Of a stretch of 64,000 nt of DNA, positions 37,641 to 45,717 are shown piece after piece. The notes beneath the pieces are model-generated. The model saw nothing but the letters and a program-made list of their open reading frames with translations, ran no database searches and was not told the origin of the DNA. The position numbers were made by a program, and so were the translations under genes. This DNA is from Bermanella sp036960565 (GTDB lineage Bacteria; Pseudomonadota; Gammaproteobacteria; Pseudomonadales; Oceanobacteraceae), in assembly GCA_036960565.1 (NCBI GenBank), contig JBALXQ010000030.1, positions 8,468 to 72,467 of the forward strand. The letters are read 5' to 3'. How positions within the stretch are numbered: the stretch's first letter is position 1; each line of letters starts with the position of its first letter.

Positions 37641-38531
37641 CTACTTCCATTCTCCATACCAAAGCCGATCATCATCAATAGGTGTTTTTGCACTTAAATA
37701 GGGATTCTCAAGCTCAAATATTTTTCTCTTTTCAAGCGCCGCAAGTTTGAATGTTTGTTTATTCGCTGGGCAGTTATAAAAATAGTCATCAAAAGACCCA
37801 TCGTTTATGGCAATCCTAAGCCCTTTTTCAATGCGCTGGGCAAGGGCATTATTTTTCAAATTAACAAAAAAATAAATTGGCGCCCGGTACTTCAACAACA
37901 GACTCCGCTCAACAGTAAAGTCCAAACCTTTATGGGATGCCAATTCACTCCATGGCTCCTGTATACCTCTTGGCATATAGTCAAACCTTTCATGGTTCAG
38001 CATATCAAATAAACCTTCATATGACGGACTGGCCATCACAGGAAAACCATTAGCACGTAAAATTCTGGTGTCAGGCCAATCATGTCCTTGCCCGGCAACC
38101 AATTGCTTAAGTTGCCTAGCATCGGATATATGTGAGAATTTCCCCTCATCAGCTTTACGAATTATGAATACCCTATGGCCCAGCAACCCCTTCAACAAAG
38201 GAATTCGAACAGGTATTAATTGTGCTTCGCGCTCTTGAGTACTCATACTCCACACTACGTCTATATTAGCACCTCTTTTAAGTTCATTAAGCGCGCGCCC
38301 CTGCTGCATTTTTAGATCACTGGAAGCCAGTACAAAATCACCATGTGTACCTCGTGTTTTCTCCAAAGCCATAGTCAACAACCCAAGATAATAGTGATTA
38401 CGCTGATCATTTTTGGCTTCGGGCTGTGCGTGTTTAACGGTTAATAACTGTCCCTGCACCGAGTAAGAGAGCAACAACAAAAACAAGGCCTGACAAAACC
38501 ATATTGCTTTCAAATTTATGGAATTAACCAA
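37641..38531 (-). CDS. Orphan periplasmic substrate-binding-like protein
   Basis: A 296-residue exported protein with a signal peptide (hydrophobic stretch ending near SVQGQ). It resembles type 2 periplasmic-binding proteins of the amino-acid ABC kind (SBP_bac_3-like). No permease or ATPase gene is adjacent, so it is probably a sensor accessory or a stray paralogue. A similar orphan lies at 43258-44049. The ligand is unknown. Confidence 0.7.
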   Translation of the reverse strand: MVNSINLKAIWFCQALFLLLLSYSVQGQLLTVKHAQPEAKNDQRNHYYLGLLTMALEKTRGTHGDFVLASSDLKMQQGRALNELKRGANIDVVWSMSTQEREAQLIPVRIPLLKGLLGHRVFIIRKADEGKFSHISDARQLKQLVAGQGHDWPDTRILRANGFPVMASPSYEGLFDMLNHERFDYMPRGIQEPWSELASHKGLDFTVERSLLLKYRAPIYFFVNLKNNALAQRIEKGLRIAINDGSFDDYFYNCPANKQTFKLAALEKRKIFELENPYLSAKTPIDDDRLWYGEWK

Positions 38532-38634
38532 TCACAAACTCCTTTAAAGACGGCACCCATTTTGGATAATACATTTCACGTTAAAAGCGAGCCAATAACA
38601 AGTAAAAGCAAATGTAATCAACACGATCAAAAAT

Positions 38635-38958
38635 TTACCTCTTATAGTTTTTAAACTTTTCACCCAGAAAGCCAGCAATCTTCCGAACACCTAGGTACAC
38701 CGGTATTAATAAAACACACAAAGCCAAATTCAATCCCCCAAGAGTTAAGACCCAGGACAAAGCAGCCCCTTCAAACTCAATCCCCATTAGCCCCAGCAGA
38801 CCAAAAGAAAGCGTCAAACCTATAAAAATGTATCGCTTCATGGGCAATTTCTGAGAGCTTTTCACTTTTAGATTAAAGGCCCTAACCAACCAGAACCCAG
38901 GTAGTACCAACAGCCCTAACAGACACAGGCCTAAAATGAGTAATACAAAAACCTTCAT
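38635..38958 (-). CDS. Small membrane protein of unknown function
   Basis: A 107-residue protein with three likely membrane segments (about residues 5-25, 46-62 and 70-91) and a basic tail ending GEKFKNYKR. I do not recognise the family. The coding potential is supported by the regular hydrophobic pattern and by the ATG at 38958 with GAGAAAC just upstream. It stands alone between the binding-like gene and the 39134 gene. Confidence 0.6.
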   Translation of the reverse strand: MKVFVLLILGLCLLGLLVLPGFWLVRAFNLKVKSSQKLPMKRYIFIGLTLSFGLLGLMGIEFEGAALSWVLTLGGLNLALCVLLIPVYLGVRKIAGFLGEKFKNYKR

Positions 38959-39019
38959 TCAGTTTCTCTCGAAAAAATAGCTCACACTTTAAAAACACCA
39001 TCTCAGCCGCTTATATACT

Positions 39020-39085
39020 TAAAAGCTCTAGCGCCTAGCTGGCCTAGCTTACAGACATCTACTACCTTAAAAGGTAGTAGTTTTT
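39020..39085 (+). ncRNA. Candidate small RNA or attenuator ending in an orphan terminator
   Basis: A perfect 10-bp stem (CTACTACCTT / AAGGTAGTAG) with a two-base loop is followed by TTTTT (39059-39085), a textbook rho-independent terminator on the plus strand. No plus-strand gene ends upstream; the nearest ends at 37613. A possible -10 (TATACT, 39014-39019) and an imperfect hairpin (39022-39050) precede it. This fits a short RNA of about 60 bases or an attenuator for the 39134 gene. Confidence 0.5.
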
Positions 39086-39133
39086 AATAGGCAGAAATTG
39101 GCTTAATGACCACAACAAGGATAGGCACATTGT

Positions 39134-39448
39134 ATGTATCGGCGCAGTAATACTTATCAAGCTCAAATTGTACGACAACTTGAAGAAAAAGCGGCCATAG
39201 AGAAAAGGAGAATGACTGAAAGCCTCACAGATTTTGACCCAGCCTTACCAAATTTGAGACGGGTAATTGAAATAACCGACTATGACTCGGGTGAAGCTAT
39301 CACCCATCGAATAGAGTTATTCAGTTGTGACCGCATAGATTGCTACAACGCGTTAACAAATGGAAAAAGTTGGCAAACAAGGATCGGCTGGAGCCGTATT
39401 TTAGCTGACTTACGCATGGCACTGCCCAGGCTAAAAAAAATCACCTAG
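39134..39448 (+). CDS. Conserved-looking small protein of unknown function
   Basis: A 104-residue soluble, basic protein. The N-terminal third is a charged helix (QIVRQLEEKAAIEKRRM). The middle has RRVIEITDYDSGEAITHRIEL, and the tail has WSRILADLRMALPRLKKI. I do not recognise a family. The ATG at 39134 has an AGG-containing ribosome site roughly nine bases upstream. An orphan terminator lies 50 bases upstream, so expression may depend on read-through or a promoter between 39086 and 39133. Confidence 0.65.
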   Translation: MYRRSNTYQAQIVRQLEEKAAIEKRRMTESLTDFDPALPNLRRVIEITDYDSGEAITHRIELFSCDRIDCYNALTNGKSWQTRIGWSRILADLRMALPRLKKIT

Positions 39449-39463
39449 CTTATTGCTTGCATC

Positions 39464-39496
39464 GCGGGTTGATTTGCTTTTACTCAAATCAACCCG
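39464..39496. terminator. Bidirectional hairpin between the 104-aa gene and clpB
   Basis: A perfect 13-bp stem (GCGGGTTGATTTG / CAAATCAACCCGC) with a 7-base loop, between two convergent genes. Long T-tracts are lacking on both strands, but position and stability support termination. Confidence 0.7.
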
Positions 39497-39529
39497 CTTC
39501 CTGTTAAACCAAAAATTTCTTGGCCAATG

Positions 39530-42157
39530 TTACGAGGCCAGCAGCGCCTTAGATACCTCAAAAACCAGTCCATCCCCTTTCAGGTCAGCAACAATATGAT
39601 CCCCACTGGCAAAGCGACCTGCCAATATATCCTGAGCAAGACTGTTCTCTATGTAGCGCTGAATGCTACGCTTTAAAGGCCGAGCGCCATACACTGGGTC
39701 ATAACCTACCTCAACCAGTTTATTAACGGCTTCATCGGTAAGCTCCAATGTTAATTCGCGTTCCTGTAAACGTTTGCGCAACTGATCCAATTGAATTTGT
39801 GCAATACCTCGTATTTGAGATTTTTGCAGCGGATGGAATACCACCACCTCATCTATACGGTTAATAAACTCAGGTCGAAAATGCCCGCCTACCACTTCCA
39901 GAACGGCGTCCTTCATGGTTTCGTATTGCTCTTCATTTTGCTCAGATTCGTCATTATTGGTTTGCGCCAACGTCTGAATAACATCACTGCCTAAGTTAGA
40001 GGTCATAACCAGTACTGTATTTTTAAAATCCACTGTACGCCCTTGGCCATCTGTTAATTGGCCATCGTCGAGTACTTGTAACAAGATATTAAAGACGTCA
40101 GGATGCGCTTTCTCCACTTCATCCAACAATATAACGCTGTAAGGTTTACGGCGAACATGCTCGGTAAGATAGCCGCCCTCTTCGTACCCTACATAACCTG
40201 GAGGCGCACCAATCAATCGGGCAACACTGTGCTTTTCCATAAACTCCGACATATCCACTCGGACCATGGCGTCGTTAGAATCAAACATGAAATTCGCCAA
40301 CGCCTTACATAACTCGGTTTTACCCACCCCGGTTGGGCCTAAAAACAGGAAACTACCATTGGGCCGTCTAGGGTCCGATAAGCCAGCACGAGAACGGCGC
40401 ACGGCATTACTCACCGCAACAATCGCATCATCCTGCCCCACCACCTGCTTATGCAATTCATCTTCCATGCGCAGCAGTTTTTCGCGTTCACCTTCAAGCA
40501 TTTTTGTCACTGGAACACCAGTCCATTTCGATACCACTTCAGCGATTTCATCTTCGCTTACGCGGTTACGTAACAATTGGAATTTACTGGCGTCTTGCTC
40601 AGCATGCTCAGCTTGAGAGATCTGCTTTTCAAGTTCCGGTATCTTGCCATACTGAAGTTCCGACATACGCTGTAAATCACCAGCCCGTCGCGCCTGCTCC
40701 ATTTCAACTTTAGCTTCTTCAAGTTTTACTTTGGCTTGTGCGCCGCCTTCCAAAGATTCCTTCTCGCTTTTCCATACAGTTTCAAGCGCTACGTATTCGC
40801 GGCCAAGCTTGTTAATTTCGAGGTTAATTTCATTTAGTCGTTTTTTAGAGCTCTCATCTTTTTCTTTATTTAAAGCCTCACGCTCAATTTTCAACTGGAT
40901 TAAACGACGCTCCAAACGATCCATTTCTTGAGGCTTACTGTCTATTTCCATACGAATTATGGAAGCCGCCTCGTCAATTAGGTCAATGGCTTTATCGGGC
41001 AGTTGGCGATCGGTAATGTAGCGGTTAGACAATTTTGCCGCCGCTACAATCGCCACGTCTAAAATTTGCACACCATGGTGCACTTCATAGCGCTCTTTTA
41101 AGCCACGCAAAATAGCAATGGTGTCTTCTTCATTAGGCTCTTCTACTAATACTCTTTGAAAGCGGCGCTCAAGTGCTGCGTCTTTTTCGATGTAAGTTCG
41201 GTACTCATCCAAAGTCGTGGCACCAACACAGTGTAATTCGCCGCGAGATAATGCTGGCTTAAGCATGTTCCCCGCATCCATGGCTCCGTCAGTTTTACCT
41301 GCACCTACCATGGTATGAATTTCATCAATGAACAGGATGATATTACCCTCCTGTTTACCCACTTCTTTTAAAACGTTTTTCAAGCGCTCTTCAAAATCGC
41401 CACGGAATTTAGCACCGGCTAACAGCAACCCCATATCAAGAGACAAAATTTGTTTATCTCTTAACCCTTCAGGTACTTCTCCATTAACAATACGCTGGGC
41501 CAAACCTTCAATAATGGCGGTTTTACCCACGCCTGGTGCGCCAATTAAAATGGGATTATTTTTTGTGCGTCGCTGCAATACTTGAATAGTCCGACGAATT
41601 TCTTCATCGCGACCAATTACCGGGTCTAATTTTCCATCCAGAGCAAGAGCGGTAAGATCAACCGTGTATTTGTCTAGGGCTTGGCGATTATCTTCAGCAT
41701 TTGGGTCATCTACCTTCTCTCCATCTCGAATGGTATCAATGGCACGTCCTACATTTTCTTTGGTGAGTTTAAATCCGGCTAACACTTTTCCTGCCTCGCC
41801 CTTATCCTCAAGTGCCGCCAACAGCACAAGTTCACTGGAGATATACTGGTCACCACGTTTTTGTGACAGACGGTCGGTTAGATTTAGAATCCGCCCAAGT
41901 TCATTGCTAACGCTCAAATTACCATCTGGGTTATTAACCATTGGTAAGGTTTTCAGCTTTTCATTCAACTGACCTTTCATGGCGTTTACCGCCACCCCAA
42001 GCCCTTGTAATAAAGGGCGAACGCCGCCCGGGGTTTGATCCAATAGAGCCAATAATAGATGCAGGGTATCAATTTGATTATGATCTTTCCCGAGCGCTAG
42101 TGATTGCGCATCCGACAGACCTTGCTGCAGATTACTGGTAAATTTTTCCATGCGCAT
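39530..42157 (-). CDS. clpB: ATP-dependent disaggregase ClpB
   Basis: A Hsp100 disaggregase of 875 residues that works with DnaK. The Clp N-domain comes first, then NBD1 with Walker A GAPGVGKTAIIEG and Walker B ILFIDEIHTMVGAG. The long coiled-coil M-domain typical of ClpB (about residues 400-525) follows, then NBD2 with GPTGVGKTELCKA and VILLDEVEKAHPDV. I place the start at the ATG at 42157 (MRMEKFTSNLQQ), which matches E. coli ClpB and has GAGG nine bases upstream. A TTG at 42172 is less likely. A heat-shock sigma-32 promoter lies about 60-90 bases upstream. Confidence 0.97.
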   Translation of the reverse strand: MRMEKFTSNLQQGLSDAQSLALGKDHNQIDTLHLLLALLDQTPGGVRPLLQGLGVAVNAMKGQLNEKLKTLPMVNNPDGNLSVSNELGRILNLTDRLSQKRGDQYISSELVLLAALEDKGEAGKVLAGFKLTKENVGRAIDTIRDGEKVDDPNAEDNRQALDKYTVDLTALALDGKLDPVIGRDEEIRRTIQVLQRRTKNNPILIGAPGVGKTAIIEGLAQRIVNGEVPEGLRDKQILSLDMGLLLAGAKFRGDFEERLKNVLKEVGKQEGNIILFIDEIHTMVGAGKTDGAMDAGNMLKPALSRGELHCVGATTLDEYRTYIEKDAALERRFQRVLVEEPNEEDTIAILRGLKERYEVHHGVQILDVAIVAAAKLSNRYITDRQLPDKAIDLIDEAASIIRMEIDSKPQEMDRLERRLIQLKIEREALNKEKDESSKKRLNEINLEINKLGREYVALETVWKSEKESLEGGAQAKVKLEEAKVEMEQARRAGDLQRMSELQYGKIPELEKQISQAEHAEQDASKFQLLRNRVSEDEIAEVVSKWTGVPVTKMLEGEREKLLRMEDELHKQVVGQDDAIVAVSNAVRRSRAGLSDPRRPNGSFLFLGPTGVGKTELCKALANFMFDSNDAMVRVDMSEFMEKHSVARLIGAPPGYVGYEEGGYLTEHVRRKPYSVILLDEVEKAHPDVFNILLQVLDDGQLTDGQGRTVDFKNTVLVMTSNLGSDVIQTLAQTNNDESEQNEEQYETMKDAVLEVVGGHFRPEFINRIDEVVVFHPLQKSQIRGIAQIQLDQLRKRLQERELTLELTDEAVNKLVEVGYDPVYGARPLKRSIQRYIENSLAQDILAGRFASGDHIVADLKGDGLVFEVSKALLAS

Positions 42158-42218
42158 ATGAGCCACCCTCAAACATATAACAAAACAATGATCTTTAAAA
42201 AATGATGATCTTTAATAT

Positions 42219-42246
42219 TTATGGTGGCAAACCACAGTTTTTCAAG
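42219..42246 (-). promoter_or_regulatory. Sigma-32 (RpoH) promoter of clpB
   Basis: On the minus strand, a perfect -35 CTTGAAA (42240-42246) and a -10 CACCATAA (42219-42226, close to the CCCCATnT consensus) are separated by 13 bases, the spacing used by RpoH. Transcription would begin near 42212, giving a leader of about 55 bases. Confidence 0.8.
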
Positions 42247-42330
42247 AACTAAATTAGTGAGCCACATCAATCAAACAGGCTTTGTGTATAATGCCCGCTT
42301 TTTCTACCTCCTTACTTTTAAGCGATTTCT

Positions 42331-43203
42331 ATGCCTAATAACGTTGTACAGGGCGCGCTTCTCATCTTACTTGGCGAGGCCCTGCTATCCATTATGGGCG
42401 CCATTATCAAGCACCTCAGCATCGACTTGCCGACAGAGGTAGTGGTTTTCTATCGCAATTTATTTGGCTTACTGATACTGGTACCGATCATTGCCCATGG
42501 TGGCCTTGGCACCTTAAAAACCCATAAGCTTCATTTGCATTTTATAAGGGCCAGTGTCGGCCTTAGTGCCATGTATGGTTTTTTCTATGTGATTGCCAAC
42601 ATGCCGTTGGCCGAAGCCTTTTTAGTGAAACTCACAACGCCTTTGATTATGCCCATAGTGGCGGCACTCTGGTTAGGCGAGTCCATTACCAGCAAAACCC
42701 GTTGGGCTATATTCATAGGTTTTCTGGGTGTTATTTTCATTCTGCGCCCAGGTACGCAGGCCTTTACACCCGTAGCGTTAATCGGCATAGGCGCTGCCTT
42801 CTTAGCCAGCATCGCCAAAGTCGCTATTCGTAAAATGGGCAGTACCGAGCCCAGCGTGCGCATCGTTTTTTATTTTGGCGTCATCAGCACCCTTTTGTCT
42901 GCCGTCCCCCTAATGTGGGCTTGGCAAGTTCCCGAAGCCCATCACTGGCCATGGATCGCCCTTTTAGGCCTCATGGGTACACTTGGCCAATTGGCCTTAA
43001 CCAGAGCTTACCGTATAGCAAAACCCGGCCAAATAGGCCCATATGTGTATAGCTCAGTACTCTACGGCGCAGCCCTTGGTTGGATATTCTGGGGCGAGCA
43101 TCTTCTGCTAAGCACCGCCATCGGCAGCTTACTGATCATAGTGGCCGGAATTTGGAACCTAAGACCTTCAAGGAAACCAGCCCAATACGTTAAACCCGTA
43201 TAA
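42331..43203 (+). CDS. EamA/DMT-family transporter
   Basis: A 290-residue inner-membrane protein with ten predicted helices in two EamA repeats. The first repeat has LGEALLSIMGAIIKHLS, YRNLFGLLILVP and PLIMPIVAALWLGE. The second ends in YVYSSVLYGAALGWIFWGE. The drug/metabolite family exports amino acids or metabolites, or imports S-adenosylmethionine. The substrate here is unknown. It is divergent from clpB. Confidence 0.9.
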   Translation: MPNNVVQGALLILLGEALLSIMGAIIKHLSIDLPTEVVVFYRNLFGLLILVPIIAHGGLGTLKTHKLHLHFIRASVGLSAMYGFFYVIANMPLAEAFLVKLTTPLIMPIVAALWLGESITSKTRWAIFIGFLGVIFILRPGTQAFTPVALIGIGAAFLASIAKVAIRKMGSTEPSVRIVFYFGVISTLLSAVPLMWAWQVPEAHHWPWIALLGLMGTLGQLALTRAYRIAKPGQIGPYVYSSVLYGAALGWIFWGEHLLLSTAIGSLLIIVAGIWNLRPSRKPAQYVKPV

Positions 43204-43257
43204 TTTAATCGATCTCATGCGCTGGCTATAAACGCCCTAGACAGCTAGATTTAAATC

Positions 43258-44049
43258 ATGAAACGCTTTTGCTTACCCAGTTTAATACAGGCTTTTGTTG
43301 TCTCCCTTTTATTTATCAATACCCATTGGGCTTATGGCTCAACGCCTATTGAAATAAAAGTGGGGGGCTACCTCTTTGCCCCTTTTATTCAAACCAAGCA
43401 AAAACAACCCACGGGCTTAACCCCAGACTTAATTAAACTTCTTAATGAACAACAAACTGAGTTCAATTTTGTGTTGGTCGCGACAAGCCCTAAACGGCGC
43501 TATATGGACTTTGAGCGCAAAGTATTTGATGCAATATTTTTTGAAAATAAAAACTGGGACTGGCAAGACAAACCCATCTTACCAAGCAAAGTATTTTTAA
43601 CTGGCGGAGAAGTATACATAACCCTAAATAGTCAATTTAAGGACCAAGGCTTTTTCAGTGATCTAAGAAAAAAAACACTATTGGGCATATTGGGATATCA
43701 CTACGGTTTTTCAAATTTCAATTCTGATGAAACCTGGCTAAAACACAATTTTGATATCGAGTTAGTTAACTACCCGAGTACGTTAATCAATCAAATTTTG
43801 GCCAAAAAGGCTGAAATTGGCGTTATTACTGAATCCTATTTGTATAACCGCTTCAAACTCAACCCGGATCTTCAATCCAAAATACTGATATCAAAAAAGC
43901 GTGACCAAGAATATGAACACACCATTTTAGTTCGCGAAAAAAGCCCATTAACGGTAAAGAAAATAAACAAAATACTCGATCACATAAAACAAAATGGTGA
44001 GCTGGAGGCCCTGCTAAAAACTTACGGATTATCCAACATGATTCGTTAA
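43258..44049 (+). CDS. Second orphan periplasmic substrate-binding-like protein
   Basis: A 263-residue exported protein with a signal peptide (to about residue 27, HWAYGS). The SBP_bac_3-like motif GGYLFAPFIQ, PTGLTPDLIKLL and a C-terminal KINKILDHIKQNGELEALLKTYG are typical of amino-acid binding proteins. No transporter genes are linked. It follows the EamA gene by 54 bases on the same strand. A ligand cannot be assigned. Confidence 0.78.
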   Translation: MKRFCLPSLIQAFVVSLLFINTHWAYGSTPIEIKVGGYLFAPFIQTKQKQPTGLTPDLIKLLNEQQTEFNFVLVATSPKRRYMDFERKVFDAIFFENKNWDWQDKPILPSKVFLTGGEVYITLNSQFKDQGFFSDLRKKTLLGILGYHYGFSNFNSDETWLKHNFDIELVNYPSTLINQILAKKAEIGVITESYLYNRFKLNPDLQSKILISKKRDQEYEHTILVREKSPLTVKKINKILDHIKQNGELEALLKTYGLSNMIR

Positions 44050-44196
44050 TTCCCCCCAACTGCAGCGCTAACCTATTAAGTACACACCCACAGTTACTGG
44101 TATGACTTTATTAATCGCCATACAATGCTCCCATTCTATTATATGCACTTATAGTACAGGCCCGTTTTCAGCGCTTAATGACAATAGGAATATTTC

Positions 44197-44646
44197 ATGA
44201 GTAACAATAAAACCTCTTTTCTAAAAGAGTACCCTTTGGTTGTTAAGCAAGATGTTATTTGGGGAGACATGGATGTATTTGGCCACATAAACAATACCGT
44301 CTATTTTCGATATTTCGAAAACGTGCGCATGGCCTTCTTTGAAAAAACGCAGGTAAATCGGCATAAAGCAGCTACCCAAGTAGGCCCAATCCTGGCCAGT
44401 ACTCAGTGCCAGTTTAAAGCCCCTTTAACCTACCCTGACCACATAATCATAGGCACTCGCATTGCCAATTTAGAGCTTTTGGTCAGCGGTGAGAAACGCT
44501 TCACTATGGAGTATGCCGTGTTCAGTGAATCCCAGGATTGCATTGCAGCCAAAGGTGAAGGCTTAATTGTATATTACGACTACACACAAGGAAAAAGTAC
44601 GCCAGTACCTGACGCTTTAATATCTGAGTTTAAATTGCTAAAATAG
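44197..44646 (+). CDS. Acyl-CoA thioesterase, 4HBT hotdog family
   Basis: A 149-residue single-hotdog thioesterase. The family signature DVIWGDMDVFGHINNTVYFRYFE holds the catalytic aspartate, and FKAPLTYPDHIIIG is the second conserved strand. It resembles the YbgC/FcbC group acting on acyl-CoAs. The ATG at 44197 follows AGGAATA. It is probably monocistronic, since a terminator follows. Confidence 0.87.
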   Translation: MSNNKTSFLKEYPLVVKQDVIWGDMDVFGHINNTVYFRYFENVRMAFFEKTQVNRHKAATQVGPILASTQCQFKAPLTYPDHIIIGTRIANLELLVSGEKRFTMEYAVFSESQDCIAAKGEGLIVYYDYTQGKSTPVPDALISEFKLLK

Positions 44647-44661
44647 CCGCACGAAATAAGA

Positions 44662-44713
44662 ATGGCAGTTCCACCTAGCAGTCTGCTAAACGCTGCCATC
44701 CCTTCTCTTTTTA
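44662..44713 (+). terminator. Terminator after the thioesterase gene
   Basis: ATGGCAG (44662-44668) pairs with CTGCCAT (44693-44699) and encloses a second small stem, TAGCAG/CTGCTA. A T-rich tract ending in TTTTT follows. Confidence 0.7.
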
Positions 44714-44750
44714 ATATCACCTCTTTTACTACAGAAGCTAAATCCAACCC

Positions 44751-45503
44751 ATGGAATTCACACTAGACATCCTCCTGTTATTGGCAGGCGTTGCCCTAAT
44801 TGCGGGCTTCATAGACGCCATTGCTGGCGGCGGCGGCTTACTGACCATACCGGCCTTACTGTTTGCTGGCATCAGTCCTGTTCAAGCCATTGCCACCAAC
44901 AAACTACAGGCCTGCTTTGGCAGCTTCACTGCCACACGCTTCTTCATTCGGGAGAACATGGTTTCCCCGCGACAACAAAAATGGGCCATCATCGCTACCG
45001 CTATTGGGGCCATGATAGGGGCCATCGCAATACAGCTATTTGACTCAAGCCTATTGGTATTGGCCATGCCCTACGGCTTAATTGCCATTGCTGTTTACCT
45101 AGTTTTTGCAAAAAACCAGGGGGAACCTCAAGCCAAGGCCAAACTGACTGAGCCACAATTTAATGCAACAGTTGCGTCTGGCGTGGGCTTTTATGATGGT
45201 TTTTTTGGCCCAGGCACCGGCACCTTCTTTACTCTGGGATACAATAAATTGCGAGGCATGAGCCTAGTACACGCCACTGCCCATGCAAAGCTGCTCAATT
45301 TCACCACCAATATATTTTCACTCATTATCTTTATATTTTCAGGGCAACTATTATGGAAAGTCGGTTTGGCCATGGCCGTGGGGCAAATCATAGGAGCAAG
45401 AATTGGCGCAGCTACCGTGGTAAAAAAAGGCAATGATTTTGTACGCCTAATGACCATCGCAGTATGCATTACCATGAGCGTTAGCTTGTTGGTGAAGCAA
45501 TAG
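44751..45503 (+). CDS. TSUP (TauE/SafE) family permease
   Basis: A 250-residue membrane protein with about eight hydrophobic segments. The N-terminal motif GFIDAIAGGGGLLTIPALL and the mid-protein motif VGFYDGFFGPGTGTFF are the two TSUP repeats. The family exports or imports sulfite, sulfoacetate and related anions. No sulfur gene is adjacent, so the substrate is not known. The ATG at 44751 is the obvious start. Confidence 0.9.
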   Translation: MEFTLDILLLLAGVALIAGFIDAIAGGGGLLTIPALLFAGISPVQAIATNKLQACFGSFTATRFFIRENMVSPRQQKWAIIATAIGAMIGAIAIQLFDSSLLVLAMPYGLIAIAVYLVFAKNQGEPQAKAKLTEPQFNATVASGVGFYDGFFGPGTGTFFTLGYNKLRGMSLVHATAHAKLLNFTTNIFSLIIFIFSGQLLWKVGLAMAVGQIIGARIGAATVVKKGNDFVRLMTIAVCITMSVSLLVKQ

Positions 45504-45519
45504 TTTTAGAAATTAGTAT

Positions 45520-45717
45520 AGGTGGGCGCCAGTTTTAGTGGCGTCTGCAGGGTAAGACCGAGCAGAGCGTAAAAATAGTCGCTCTTGCATCAAACAAAAG
45601 CGACTAAAGGTGCTGAGCTTACCCTAGAAACCGCGTCCTGCGTTTCTAGAATTGCCTACATGGAAGTAGGTACCTAGGATTTGTCTGGAATTAAAATCCT
45701 GACAGCACATCCTGTGC
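45520..45717. repeat. Array of six short hairpins downstream of TSUP and cysS
   Basis: A 198-base gap between convergent genes is almost entirely palindromic: GGCGCCA/TGGCGTC (45525-45545), TAGTCGCT/AGCGACTA (45576-45606) inside GGTAAG/CTTACC (45551-45623), CTAGAAAC/GTTTCTAG (45624-45649), CCTAC/GTAGG (45655-45670), AGGATTT/AAATCCT (45676-45700) and GCACA/TGTGC (45705-45717). Two loops share a TCCTG core. It may be a REP-like repeat cluster or a structured RNA. Confidence 0.6.

Noticed and set aside
42158..42172. TTG at 42172 as the clpB start
   Set aside because: The ATG at 42157 aligns with the known ClpB N-terminus and has a proper ribosome site.
45520..45717. CRISPR array
   Set aside because: The hairpins differ in sequence and spacing. 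There are no regular direct repeats with spacers and no cas genes.
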